Assembly: GCF_000188055.2 (NCBI RefSeq) | Contig: NZ_AEUZ02000001.1 | Span: forward strand, 62,001-126,000 | From: Streptococcus urinalis 2285-97 | Lineage (GTDB): Bacteria > Bacillota > Bacilli > Lactobacillales > Streptococcaceae | Direction: 5' to 3' | DNA length: 64,000 nucleotides | Made by a program: the position numbers and the translations under genes | Notes under the pieces: generated by a model | Seen by the model: the letters and a program-made list of their open reading frames with translations, nothing else | Told to the model about the DNA's origin: nothing | Database searches by the model: none | Part shown: positions 38,198 to 47,659 of the stretch, piece after piece | Layout of the letters: each line of letters starts with the position of its first letter | Numbering within the stretch: position 1 is the first letter of the stretch

Positions 38198-38920
38198 TAA
38201 ATATATTAGCTCTTTTGGTGTCGATTTTTCAACAGAATAAGTGTAACCTTCAAAAGAAATAGCTCTGAGTTCATCTAATGTTTGAATTTGTTTTGTGAGG
38301 ATTTGAGTTAGGAGGTCGCCACGACCTTTCTTAGAAATGGTTGAGTGTGATTTTAGTTGTCCTTCTTTTTCTTCATAAAACTTTACTCTAATAAATTTTG
38401 CTGATATATTAGGTGAGAAAACAGATTCAAATTCTGAAGATAAAAGAGATACAATGGTATCTTGTTGTGCTGCAAAATGATCATAGTCTTCTCGCCATAA
38501 TTGTGATAACCGTTTATCATGTATTTTAAAAGCATTATGAAAATCTAGTCGATGTGGTGCAATTGGAAATAAAGCTGGAATGATGCCATAAAGTGAAGAA
38601 GTGATAAAAACATGTTTATTGAGGAATTGTCTCTCTATTGATGATAAGTTATCTCTATTGATATGACGATACATTAGTCCATTAAAGAGTGATAGTGCCG
38701 GAAAAGATTGATTTTGTCTCTGAGCCAAAAGTTCCCATCTCTGTTTTTCGGTTTTAGCAGCCTCCTCTTTTATCTTATATCCTTTTTGTAGCTTATCCAC
38801 AGAAAAGGAACTCATCTCATCGATGAGTTCTTTTGTTTTTTTCGCTAAAGGTAGAGTTGTTTTTTCAATAGACTGTGTATTAGAAAGTTCTTTTGCGGTC
38901 GGTATTAGAAATGTAATCAT
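38183..38920 (-). CDS. yaaA: peroxide stress protein YaaA (DUF328)
   Basis: A 245-residue YaaA/DUF328 protein with MITFLIPTAKEL at the start, SLFNGLMYRHI (about 80), LYGIIPALFPIAPHRLDF (about 110-130), the AKFIRVKFYEE segment and the KKGRGDLL motif (about 198). YaaA lowers free intracellular iron and limits oxidative DNA damage in E. coli and binds DNA. ATG 38920 lacks an obvious ribosome site. A perfect DnaA box lies within the gene (38793-38801). Confidence 0.88.
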   Translation of the reverse strand: MITFLIPTAKELSNTQSIEKTTLPLAKKTKELIDEMSSFSVDKLQKGYKIKEEAAKTEKQRWELLAQRQNQSFPALSLFNGLMYRHINRDNLSSIERQFLNKHVFITSSLYGIIPALFPIAPHRLDFHNAFKIHDKRLSQLWREDYDHFAAQQDTIVSLLSSEFESVFSPNISAKFIRVKFYEEKEGQLKSHSTISKKGRGDLLTQILTKQIQTLDELRAISFEGYTYSVEKSTPKELIYLKKGN

Positions 38921-38957
38921 AGGTTTATTCTATTAAAGAAACAGTACTATTGTCAAG

Positions 38958-39814
38958 TTATTCTGTTATGTAGCTATTTTTAAATCTAATCCCGTCAGAA
39001 TCTTCGGTTATAAAATAATTGTCTCCAGTTTCAAGAATGTTAAGTCCATAAAGTCTAGCTTTTTTTCACTTGCTTTAAAGATAACAGCATCTTTATATTC
39101 TAAACTGACTAGTGCAAGACCTGGCATTCCTTCATTATGTTTGTTTAAACCTTTACCTGCCCAATGATTAAATGCAAAATGATGATGATACTCACCAGAA
39201 GCAACCCAACTAGCCGTTGGGACAGTCATTTTATTGGTGATTGGGAAGATTTTTTGATAGAGCTGACTAGAGGCAATAGCATCTCTGACACTAAAGTGGA
39301 CATGACCAATTCTCGTGCCTTTTGGTAATTGATAAGGTTCCTCAATTGATGAGACACTATCAATGAGTGATTGAGCATCTAATTCTTCAGTGACTCCGAT
39401 GATGCGACCATCTTCACGAATATCCCAAACAGACATATCTTTATCATGATAAATTTCGATACCATTCCCTTCAGGATCATTGAGATAAATAGCTTGGCTA
39501 TAGCCATGATCTGCTCCACCAATTAGTTCAGCATGTTGATAAACGAGATGATATAGAACTTGAGCGAAACTGTCTTTGTCTGGCACTAAAAAAGCAGTGT
39601 GATAAAGTCCATAACTAAAGTGATCACCCTTTTTAACTTCAACTAACTGTAAGATGCTGTCTTTTCCATTTGTCGTCAAATCCATGGTTGTATCTGTTGC
39701 TGATAAGATAGAAAATCCAAAAATATCAGAGTAAAAACTTGTCATTTCTTTTAGGTTTTCAACATTTAAAGTGACTTGGTTAATTTGGATATCTGATTGA
39801 TAAGGATATGTCAT
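38958..39814 (-). pseudogene. VOC-family dioxygenase (CatE-like), 3' frameshift at a homopolymer
   Basis: Two vicinal-oxygen-chelate domains are visible: QVTLNVENLKEMTSFYSDI..., with YLNDPEGNGIEIYHD, and from about residue 165 HVHFSVRDAIASSQLYQKIF with EYHHHFAFNHWAG. Such proteins are catechol-2,3-dioxygenase-like or glyoxalase-type metalloenzymes. The frame ends at 39008 with an odd tail (DFMDLTFLKLETIIL). Adding one base to the seven-A run (plus strand T 39060-39066) restores ARLYGLNILE, then TGDNYFITEDSDGIRFK, the usual terminal motif carrying a metal-ligand Glu, with a stop at 38958. It is broken or a sequencing error. The start is taken as the second of two adjacent ATGs, six bases after AGGAG. 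Confidence 0.78.
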
Positions 39815-39900
39815 CATGAACTCCTTTTAAATATTACTAATTATTGATAATTCATTATAACGCGCTATACCTATATAATTCATAGTAAATTGATTATAAG

Positions 39901-40614
39901 CTATTTTGGGTGACGTCTTGCCATATCAATAAATTTGAATTTTTCTAACTTATGACGACTTTCAGTAAACTGAAATTGTTGGTTATTTGATAAGTATACT
40001 TTTGATTTGACAGAGACAACATGATTTTCACTACCAAGGTCAAGCAAGATTTTGTCTTTATCAGAAATATGATCAATTGTGATTTCCTTTAAAGCAAAAT
40101 CGATGGGTAACCCCAAATCTGATTCTAGATAAGCATAAATGGAGTGTTCAGCTATTTCTCTGGTCATTTTTGGAATTAATTCTTTATCAAGGTAATCAAT
40201 ATCAAGAACAGATGCAATGCCATCAACAACACGTTGACGAGTGACACGCCAAACGATTTGATGTAGTCTAAACCCAGTTATTTTAGCAAGTGATTCATCA
40301 ATAATGACTTTGTCGATAGCAATCACATTCGTCTTAGAATTCATACTAAATGTAGCTACTAACTCTTGGTAACTTGTTAGTTCAGCAACAGGAAATAAGA
40401 TTCGTTCATTTTTGGTTATTTGACTTCCTCTCCCTTGAGTTTTAGTAATTAAACCAGTGTTTTCAAGTAATTTTAAAGCTTTTCGAATAGTATCTCGACT
40501 GACCTTATACTTTTGACTTAAGTCATGTTCAGTTGGTAGAAAATCACCATCTTTATAGTTTTCTGTCAGGATATCTGTTTCAATTTGTTGGTAAATGTGT
40601 TGGTATTTTTTCAT
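39901..40614 (-). CDS. treR: GntR-family trehalose operon repressor
   Basis: A 237-residue regulator. The N-terminal GntR winged helix includes YKDGDFLPTEHDLSQKYKVS and RDTIRKALKLLENTGLI, with the wing QGRGSQIT. The C-terminal effector domain is of UTRA type (about 90-230: VWRVTRQRVVDGIASVLDIDYLD). TreR proteins sense trehalose-6-phosphate. It is divergent from treP, with a TreR-like operator and cre site between. I start at the second of two adjacent ATGs (40614) for better spacing to GAAAG; the difference is one residue. Confidence 0.92.
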   Translation of the reverse strand: MKKYQHIYQQIETDILTENYKDGDFLPTEHDLSQKYKVSRDTIRKALKLLENTGLITKTQGRGSQITKNERILFPVAELTSYQELVATFSMNSKTNVIAIDKVIIDESLAKITGFRLHQIVWRVTRQRVVDGIASVLDIDYLDKELIPKMTREIAEHSIYAYLESDLGLPIDFALKEITIDHISDKDKILLDLGSENHVVSVKSKVYLSNNQQFQFTESRHKLEKFKFIDMARRHPK

Positions 40615-40703
40615 CATAATCTTTCATTTTAGTAATTTGTCTATAAAAAGACGGACAACCTTACTTATTTTAGCAGAAAATAAGTTAAATTTCACCAAAC
40701 AAC

Positions 40704-40743
40704 TTGCATACAAATTTGAAATCGATTACAATTTTCTTATAAG
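40704..40743 (+). promoter_or_regulatory. treP promoter with cre site and TreR-like operator
   Basis: TTGCATACAA (40704-40713) is one base from the palindrome TTGTATACAA expected for TreR. TGAAATCGATTACA (40717-40730) matches the CcpA cre consensus TGWAANCGNTNWCA at every position. The -35 TTGAAA (40716-40721) lies in the cre site and -10 TATAAG (40738-40743) follows at 16 bases. Glucose repression and trehalose induction are predicted. Confidence 0.8.
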
Positions 40744-40832
40744 AGCTTTATACCTATTGAAGCTCAAACGGACGTTGTTCTTTTGATAAACGTATCACAA
40801 AAAAAGGAGCTAGGGTGACCTAGGGTAAAAAA

Positions 40833-42815
40833 ATGGGTAAATATGAAAATGATGCTCGCCAATTACTAGAGTCAGTTGGTGGGAAAGAAAATATTAAGGC
40901 AGTTACACATTGTGCAACGCGTATGCGCTTTGTCTTAAATGATAATGATAAAGCAAATGTCAAAGCAATTGAAAAATTGTCTTCTGTAAAAGGAACTTTT
41001 ACTAATGCAGGTCAATTCCAAGTTATTATTGGTAATGATGTTCCAATTTTCTACAATGATTTTACAGCAGTTTCAGGAATTGAGGGCGTCTCAAAAGAAG
41101 CAGCAAAATCTGCAGCAAAAAGTAATCAAAATCCAATTCAACGTGTTATGACGATGCTGGCTGAAATCTTCACACCAATTATTCCAGCAATTATTGTTGG
41201 TGGTTTGATTTTAGGTTTTAGAAATGTCATTGATAGTGTTCCAATGGGATTTTTACATGGAAAAACGATTGTTGAAGTTTCTCAATTTTGGTCTGGTGTA
41301 GATGCCTTCTTATGGCTACCAGGGGAAGCTATTTTCCATTTCTTACCTGTAGGAATTACTTGGTCAGTAACACGAAAAATGGGGACAACACAGATTTTAG
41401 GTATTGTTTTGGGGATCTGTTTAGTTTCACCTCAATTATTGAATGCCTATTCTGTTGCTAGCACGCCTGCATCAGAAATTGCTAAAAAATGGGTATGGGA
41501 CTTTGGTTATTTTACTGTTAATCGTATTGGCTATCAAGCTCAAGTTATTCCAGCTTTATTAGCAGGTCTATCTCTTTCTTACTTAGAAATCTTTTGGCGT
41601 AAACGTATTCCAGAAGTGATATCAATGATATTTGTACCATTCCTATCTTTAGTTCCCGCTATTATCTTAGCACATACTGTTTTGGGACCAATTGGATGGA
41701 CAATTGGTAAAGGTATTTCATTTGTTGTTCTTGCTGGTCTTACTGGTCCAGTTAAATGGTTATTTGGTGCTATTTTTGGTGCCCTATATGCGCCACTTGT
41801 TATTACTGGTTTACACCATATGACAAACGCCATTGATACACAATTGATTGCTGATACTGCAACAAGTACTACGGGTCTTTGGCCAATGATTGCTTTATCA
41901 AATATTGCTCAAGGTTCTGCCGTTTTTGCCTTCTACTTTATGAATCGTAAAGACGAACGTGCTGCAGAAGTATCACTTGCTGCAACTATCTCAGCATATC
42001 TTGGTGTCACTGAACCAGCACTTTTTGGGGTTAACTTGAAATACGTTTACCCATTTGTAGCTGGTATGATTGGTTCAGGTATTGCAGGTCTTTTATCGAC
42101 ATCTATGAATGTACAAGCTAATGCTATTGGTGTTGGTGGTTTACCAGGATTTATCTCAATTAATACAAAATACATGCTTCAATTTTTCATTTGTATGATT
42201 GTAGCTATAGTTGTACCATTCTTATTAACTTTCTTCTTCCGTAAGTCAGGTATTATGACAAAAGTTGAAGACGAAGAAAAACAAGATGACTTACTTCAAG
42301 AAGACACGGTTACACCAGTTTCTTCACCAGTAACAAAAGAAACTCAAAGTTTGAAAGAAACTATTATCAAAAGCCCACTAACAGGTCAAGTCAAACCATT
42401 AAGTGATGCCGTTGATCCAGTTTTTGCTCAAGGTGTTATGGGAAAAGGTGTCTTACTACAACCAACTAATGGAGAATTAGTATCACCAGTTGATGGACAA
42501 ATAACAGTGTTGTTCCCAACAAAACATGCTATTGGACTGGTTACAAATGATGGTTTAGAATTATTAATGCATATTGGTATGGACACAGTTAACCTTGATG
42601 GAAAAGGATTTACTGCTCATGTTAAACAAGGTGATCTTGTAAGTGCAGGTCAAAAATTAATCTCATTTGATATTGCAGCTATTAGTGAAGAAGGTTACCC
42701 AACTGAAACACCATTAGTTATAACAAACCAAGAAGATTACAATCTTGACTATGTTATTGAATTACCAAATCAAGTGACAGTTGGTCAAGAAGTGATGACT
42801 GTAAAAAGTTCATAA
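40833..42815 (+). CDS. treP: PTS trehalose-specific EIIBCA transporter
   Basis: A 660-residue three-domain permease. EIIB with the phosphocysteine in AVTHCATRMRF (about Cys 26) comes first, then EIIC with about ten membrane helices (about 105-475), an acidic linker, and a fused EIIA of the glucose type (IIKSPLTGQVKPL, then the phospho-His in ELLMHIGMDT at about 580). It imports trehalose as trehalose-6-phosphate. The leader carries a CTAGG-GTGA-CCTAG hairpin (40810-40823) that overlaps the first base pair of the ribosome site AGGG (40822-40825). It is followed by treC after a 69-base gap with a hairpin. Confidence 0.94.
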   Translation: MGKYENDARQLLESVGGKENIKAVTHCATRMRFVLNDNDKANVKAIEKLSSVKGTFTNAGQFQVIIGNDVPIFYNDFTAVSGIEGVSKEAAKSAAKSNQNPIQRVMTMLAEIFTPIIPAIIVGGLILGFRNVIDSVPMGFLHGKTIVEVSQFWSGVDAFLWLPGEAIFHFLPVGITWSVTRKMGTTQILGIVLGICLVSPQLLNAYSVASTPASEIAKKWVWDFGYFTVNRIGYQAQVIPALLAGLSLSYLEIFWRKRIPEVISMIFVPFLSLVPAIILAHTVLGPIGWTIGKGISFVVLAGLTGPVKWLFGAIFGALYAPLVITGLHHMTNAIDTQLIADTATSTTGLWPMIALSNIAQGSAVFAFYFMNRKDERAAEVSLAATISAYLGVTEPALFGVNLKYVYPFVAGMIGSGIAGLLSTSMNVQANAIGVGGLPGFISINTKYMLQFFICMIVAIVVPFLLTFFFRKSGIMTKVEDEEKQDDLLQEDTVTPVSSPVTKETQSLKETIIKSPLTGQVKPLSDAVDPVFAQGVMGKGVLLQPTNGELVSPVDGQITVLFPTKHAIGLVTNDGLELLMHIGMDTVNLDGKGFTAHVKQGDLVSAGQKLISFDIAAISEEGYPTETPLVITNQEDYNLDYVIELPNQVTVGQEVMTVKSS

Positions 42816-42837
42816 GCCAATTGAATGACAATAGAAT

Positions 42838-42859
42838 CAGGAACTGTTTACAGTTCCTG
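42838..42859 (+). other. intergenic hairpin between treP and treC
   Basis: CAGGAACTG / CAGTTCCTG perfect 9-bp stem, TTTA loop, no T tail. It is more likely an mRNA-stability or processing element than a terminator. Confidence 0.6.
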
Positions 42860-42884
42860 AACTTATTTAAGGAGAAAAATTGAA

Positions 42885-44513
42885 ATGACAATAGATAAAC
42901 GAAAAGTTGTATATCAAATTTATCCAAAATCTTATAAAGATACAACAGGAAATGGTGTTGGTGATCTCAGAGGTATTATTGAAAAATTGCCATATTTAAA
43001 AGAGCTAGGTATTGATATGGTTTGGCTAAATCCCTTTTATCCAAGTCCACAACGTGATAATGGCTATGATATTTCAGATTACACAGCGGTGAACCCTGAT
43101 TTTGGTACAATGGAAGACTTTGAAGAGATGATTGCCAAAGGACGTCAATATGGTATTGAATTCATGCTTGATATGGTTTTGAATCATTGTTCAACAGAAC
43201 ATGAATGGTTAAAAAAAGCACTAGCTGGGGATCCCTATTATCAAGATTTCTTTATCTTAAGAGATCAACCGACAGATTGGGTTTCTAAATTTGGTGGAAA
43301 TGCTTGGGCACCATTTGGAGATACTGGAAAATATTATCTACACCTTTTTGACATTACACAAGCAGATTTAAATTGGCGTAACCCAAATGTTCGTGAGGAA
43401 TTATTTAAAGTCGTCAATTTCTGGCGTGATAAAGGTGTCAAAGGTTTTCGATTTGATGTGATTAACTTAATCGGAAAAGATGCTGAATTAAAAGATTGTC
43501 CAATTAATGATGGAAAACCGGCATATACAGATAGACCAATTACGCATGACTTTTTGAAAATGCTGAATAATGCCAGTTTTGGTGAAGATGATTCATTTAT
43601 GACTGTAGGTGAAATGTCAGCAACTACGATTGAAAATTGTATTTTGTATACCGCACCAGAACGTGAAGAGTTGTCAATGGCCTTTAATTTCCATCATTTG
43701 AAGGTTGATTATCAAGATGGACAAAAATGGACCATTATGGATTTTGATTTTGTAACCTTACGTGATTTATTCCACTCATGGGGTGAAGGCATGAGTCAAG
43801 GAAATGGTTGGAATGCACTCTTTTATAATAATCATGACCAACCACGAGCACTAAATCGTTTCGTAGATATCAAAAACTTCAGAAATGAAGGTGCAACGAT
43901 GTTAGCTGCTTCGATTCATTTATCTCGTGGAACACCTTATATCTACATGGGTGAAGAAATTGGGATGATAGACCCAGATTATGATTCAATGTCTGATTAT
44001 GTTGACATTGAAAGTCTAAATGCCTATCAAATCCTTTTAGACCAAGGAAAGAGTTCTGAAGAAGCTTTTACTATTATCAAAGCAAAATCAAGAGATAATG
44101 CTAGAACACCTATGCAATGGGATGATAGTCAAAACGCTGGATTTACAAGTGCTACACCTTGGCTAAAACCAGCAAAAAGTTATCAAGATATCAATGTTCA
44201 AAACGAAAAAAATGGGAAAATCTTCCCATTCTATCAACGTTTAATTCAATTGCGTAAAGATTTACCAATCATTGCTGAAGGCGATTACAAAGCTGCTTAT
44301 AAAGATAGCAAATCTGTCTATGCCTTTGAACGTCAGCTTAATGACCAACACTTACTTGTGTTAAATAATTTTTATGGCGAAGTTATTTCACTAGACCTTC
44401 CAGAAGAATATCAAAATGGTTCAGTTTTGATTTCAAATTATGAAGATATAAAACCAATTGGTAAGCAAATTGAATTGCAACCTTATCAAACTATAGCAAT
44501 TAGTAATAAATAA
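42885..44513 (+). CDS. treC: trehalose-6-phosphate hydrolase (GH13)
   Basis: A 542-residue alpha-amylase-family enzyme. VVYQIYPKSYKDTTGNGVGDLRG opens the barrel; GFRFDVINLI holds the nucleophile Asp (about 197), TVGEMSATT the acid Glu (about 248) and FYNNHDQPR the transition-state Asp (about 323). The C-terminal beta domain follows. It splits trehalose-6-phosphate into glucose and glucose-6-phosphate. GGAG precedes ATG 42885. Second gene of the tre operon. Confidence 0.95.
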   Translation: MTIDKRKVVYQIYPKSYKDTTGNGVGDLRGIIEKLPYLKELGIDMVWLNPFYPSPQRDNGYDISDYTAVNPDFGTMEDFEEMIAKGRQYGIEFMLDMVLNHCSTEHEWLKKALAGDPYYQDFFILRDQPTDWVSKFGGNAWAPFGDTGKYYLHLFDITQADLNWRNPNVREELFKVVNFWRDKGVKGFRFDVINLIGKDAELKDCPINDGKPAYTDRPITHDFLKMLNNASFGEDDSFMTVGEMSATTIENCILYTAPEREELSMAFNFHHLKVDYQDGQKWTIMDFDFVTLRDLFHSWGEGMSQGNGWNALFYNNHDQPRALNRFVDIKNFRNEGATMLAASIHLSRGTPYIYMGEEIGMIDPDYDSMSDYVDIESLNAYQILLDQGKSSEEAFTIIKAKSRDNARTPMQWDDSQNAGFTSATPWLKPAKSYQDINVQNEKNGKIFPFYQRLIQLRKDLPIIAEGDYKAAYKDSKSVYAFERQLNDQHLLVLNNFYGEVISLDLPEEYQNGSVLISNYEDIKPIGKQIELQPYQTIAISNK

Positions 44514-44537
44514 AAAAACAACCTTTGAGTTGTTTTT
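44513..44537. terminator. terminator between treC and the oxidoreductase
   Basis: AAAAAAACAAC / GTTGTTTTTTT stem with a CTTTGA loop between convergent genes. Confidence 0.88.
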
Positions 44538-45518
44538 TTATTCTTCTTCTGGATAAGTCATTTTCCAGTCTTTTCGTAATCTTGTCATAATATTCATAAC
44601 ATCTTGTGTATAGTTAAGATGCATTTGATTGCTATTTGTTAAGACAGCTTTTTCCATGTCGGCAATTTCATATGCTAAGGCATTTGAGGTATTACCAGCT
44701 TCAATTACTTCTTGGTGATTATCTTCTGTATAAGTGATGATAGCTTTATCACCTCTAGGGTATTCAAAAATCTCAATGTACCCCTTATCAAAAGCAATTG
44801 TTCCACGTTTGGGTTGTTTAGCATGGAGACTCAAGGCAATGGTTGCCATTTCACCTTTAGGATTTGCTAATAGGATTCCAACTTGTTCGTCAACACCAGT
44901 TGGTGCTAATGTTACTTGGGAACTAATCTGGGTGGGTGTTTCTGACATAAACCATCTAACAAATGAAAGTGCATAGACACCAATATCAAGTAATGCACCA
45001 CCAGCAAGTTGACGATTAAAGAAACGATTTGACATGTCATATTCTTTATAGCTACCAAAATTGAGCTGAATCATTTTTAAAGGACCAAGTTTATCAGAAT
45101 CTATGATTTCACTTAATTGCTTGTAGATTGGCATATGAAAAATGGTCATTGCTTCTGCTAAAATAACCTGATTTTCTTTTGCTAGCTGAATAGCCTCTGC
45201 TAGCTCATCGGAATTTAGTGTAATCGACTTTTCACAAAGAACATGTTTGCCATGGCTTAAGGCTTGTCTCAAAAAGCCAATATGTGTATTATGTGGCGTT
45301 GAAATGTAGATGATATCAACCTCTGGGTCTGAAAAAACATCTTCAATCTGGTCATAAACTTTTTCAATTCCATATTTTTTGGCAAAAGCAATTCCTTTTT
45401 CATGTGTTCTATTCGCTACAGAGTAGAGTTTTTGTCCTTTACTTTCTAAAGCTTGTGCTAATTCATTTGCAATAACACCTGTCCCTAATGTAGCCCAATG
45501 TAAGTTCTTTTGATTCAT
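44538..45518 (-). CDS. Gfo/Idh/MocA family oxidoreductase
   Basis: A 326-residue NAD(P)-dependent dehydrogenase. The Rossmann motif is ATLGTGVIANELAQAL, followed by IIYISTPHNTHIGFLRQAL, the catalytic-lysine motif GKHVLCEKSITLN (about 96) and GGALLDIGVYALSF (about 172, with His replaced by Val/Tyr as in dihydrodiol-dehydrogenase-like members). Intact, unlike the interrupted family member at about 36 kb. The substrate is probably a sugar or inositol derivative but is undefined. AAGGAG precedes ATG 45518. Confidence 0.88.
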   Translation of the reverse strand: MNQKNLHWATLGTGVIANELAQALESKGQKLYSVANRTHEKGIAFAKKYGIEKVYDQIEDVFSDPEVDIIYISTPHNTHIGFLRQALSHGKHVLCEKSITLNSDELAEAIQLAKENQVILAEAMTIFHMPIYKQLSEIIDSDKLGPLKMIQLNFGSYKEYDMSNRFFNRQLAGGALLDIGVYALSFVRWFMSETPTQISSQVTLAPTGVDEQVGILLANPKGEMATIALSLHAKQPKRGTIAFDKGYIEIFEYPRGDKAIITYTEDNHQEVIEAGNTSNALAYEIADMEKAVLTNSNQMHLNYTQDVMNIMTRLRKDWKMTYPEEE

Positions 45519-45652
45519 GTGATGTCTCCTTTTTTATTAGTATAACAAATAAATATGTTTTATGTACTACTTGGAAATAAGTTGTTTAGAGCTTTTCCAA
45601 ATCATTTTTGGTACAATAAGAACACTAAAAATATTTTAGAATGGAGATATTA

Positions 45653-47554
45653 ATGACAAGATACCAAGATAATTTTTATGAAGCTGTCAATGGCGAGTGG
45701 GCTAAAACAGCCGTTATTCCAGATGATAAACCAAGGACAGGAGGATTTTCTGATCTTGCTGATGAAATTGAAGCATTAATGCTGTCAACCACAGATCAAT
45801 GGCTAGCTGATGAAAATAAGCCTAGTGATACGATATTAAATCATTTTATTGCCTTTCATAAAATGACTGCCGATTATCAAAAACGTGAAGAAGTAGGAGT
45901 ATCACCAGTATTACCATTAATTGAGGAATATAAAAATCTACAATCTTTCTCAGAATTTGCATCAAAGGTTGCAGAGTTTGAGTTAGATGGAAAACCAAAT
46001 GAATTTCCATTTGGAGTTGCTCCTGATTTTATGAATGCACAATTAAATGTTCTTTGGGCTGAGGCTCCAGGTATTATTTTACCAGATACAACTTATTATA
46101 ATGATGATAATGAAAAAGGAAAAGGAAAAGAACTTCTAGCACTTTGGCGAAAAAGCCAAGAGGAATTACTTCCTTTGTTTGGCTTTACAGAACAAGAAAT
46201 TAAAGATATTTTAGATAAGGTCTTAACTTTAGATGCAAAATTGGCACAATATGTCTTATCTCGTGAAGAAGGTTCTGAGTATGTAAAACTTTATCATCCT
46301 TACAATTGGGATGATTTTACAAAATTAGCACCTGAACTTCCATTGGATACTATTTTCCAAAAGATTCTGGGACAAAAACCAGACAAGATTATTGTTCCTG
46401 AAGAACGTTTCTGGACTGAGCTTGCATCTGACTATTACTCAGAATCTAACTGGGAACTATTAAAAGCTGAGTTGGTTTTATCAGCAGCTAATGCCTATAA
46501 TTCTTATTTAACAGATGAAATTCGTATTAAGTCAGGAGCTTATAGTAGAGCTTTATCAGGGACACCACAAGCAATGGATAAGAAAAAAGCAGCCTATTAC
46601 CTTGCTTCTGGTCCTTATAATCAAGCACTAGGATTGTGGTATGCTGGAGAAAAATTTTCACCAGAAGCGAAAGCTGATGTCGAGCATAAGATTGCAACAA
46701 TGATAGATGTTTATAAGTCACGCCTAGAGAAAACAGATTGGTTAGAAAAGTCTACTCGTGAAAAAGCTATTGTTAAGCTAAATGTTATCACGCCACACAT
46801 TGGGTATCCTGAGAAATTACCTGAAACTTATGCCAAAAAAGTCATTGATCCAACACAATCACTAGTTGAAAATGCTAGGAATTTAAGTAAGATTTCAATT
46901 GCACATAGTTGGAGTAAATGGAATAAGCCAGTTGATAGAAGTGAGTGGCATATGCCTGCACATATGGTCAATGCTTATTATGACCCACAACAAAATCAAA
47001 TTGTTTTTCCAGCAGCCATTTTACAAGCTCCTTTTTACTCATTAAATCAAAGTTCTTCTGCTAACTATGGAGGTATAGGAGCGGTTATTGCTCATGAGAT
47101 ATCGCATGCCTTTGATACAAATGGTGCTTCGTTTGATGAAAATGGGAGTCTAAATAACTGGTGGACGGATGAGGACTTTGCTGCATTCAAAGAAAAAACA
47201 GATAAAGTAGTGGAACAGTTTGATGGTTTAGAAAGTCATGGGGCAAAGGTAAATGGTAAGTTAACAGTATCAGAAAATGTTGCAGATCTTGGAGGGGTTG
47301 CTTGTGCTTTAGAAGCAGCTAAGAAAGACCACGATTTTTCTGTCAAAGATTTCTTTATTAATTTTGCGACAATATGGCGAATGAAAGCGCGTGATGAGTA
47401 TATGCAAATGCTTGCTAGTGTTGATGTTCATGCACCAGCACAGTGGAGAACGAACGTCACGGTTACAAACTTTGAAGAGTTTCATAAAGAATTTGATGTC
47501 AAAGAAGGGGATGGTATGTGGCGTCCGGTAGAAAAACGGGTTATCATTTGGTAA
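45653..47554 (+). CDS. pepO: endopeptidase PepO (M13 neprilysin family)
   Basis: A 633-residue M13 metallopeptidase without a signal peptide. The zinc motif is VIAHEISHAFD (HExxH, about 480-484), the third ligand is in ENVADLGG (about 543), and the substrate-binding NAYYDPQQNQIVFPAAILQAP lies at about 440. The N-terminal region includes FYEAVNGEW. Streptococcal PepO cleaves oligopeptides and, when surface-exposed, binds host plasminogen and fibronectin. ATG 45653 follows GGAG; the in-frame ATG 45641 overlaps that site. No T-tailed terminator directly follows; the next 100 bases lead to a separate RNA unit. Confidence 0.95.
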   Translation: MTRYQDNFYEAVNGEWAKTAVIPDDKPRTGGFSDLADEIEALMLSTTDQWLADENKPSDTILNHFIAFHKMTADYQKREEVGVSPVLPLIEEYKNLQSFSEFASKVAEFELDGKPNEFPFGVAPDFMNAQLNVLWAEAPGIILPDTTYYNDDNEKGKGKELLALWRKSQEELLPLFGFTEQEIKDILDKVLTLDAKLAQYVLSREEGSEYVKLYHPYNWDDFTKLAPELPLDTIFQKILGQKPDKIIVPEERFWTELASDYYSESNWELLKAELVLSAANAYNSYLTDEIRIKSGAYSRALSGTPQAMDKKKAAYYLASGPYNQALGLWYAGEKFSPEAKADVEHKIATMIDVYKSRLEKTDWLEKSTREKAIVKLNVITPHIGYPEKLPETYAKKVIDPTQSLVENARNLSKISIAHSWSKWNKPVDRSEWHMPAHMVNAYYDPQQNQIVFPAAILQAPFYSLNQSSSANYGGIGAVIAHEISHAFDTNGASFDENGSLNNWWTDEDFAAFKEKTDKVVEQFDGLESHGAKVNGKLTVSENVADLGGVACALEAAKKDHDFSVKDFFINFATIWRMKARDEYMQMLASVDVHAPAQWRTNVTVTNFEEFHKEFDVKEGDGMWRPVEKRVIIW

Positions 47555-47624
47555 AAGCATAAAAAATATCTAAAAATAAGTTGGTATAAATTTGAATTTA
47601 ATTAGAAAAAATCTAATAAAAAGC

Positions 47625-47653
47625 TTGACAAATTAATAATATTACTATATTAT
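47625..47653 (+). promoter_or_regulatory. promoter of the candidate small RNA
   Basis: Perfect -35 TTGACA (47625-47630), 17-base spacer, -10 TATTAT (47648-47653). No reading frame with a ribosome site follows. Confidence 0.8.
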
Positions 47654-47659
47654 TGTATT

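Noticed and set aside
42822..42897. Near repeat of ATGACAATAGA at about 42825 and at the treC start
   Set aside because: Short (about 12 bases) and with no other shared flank; probably chance.
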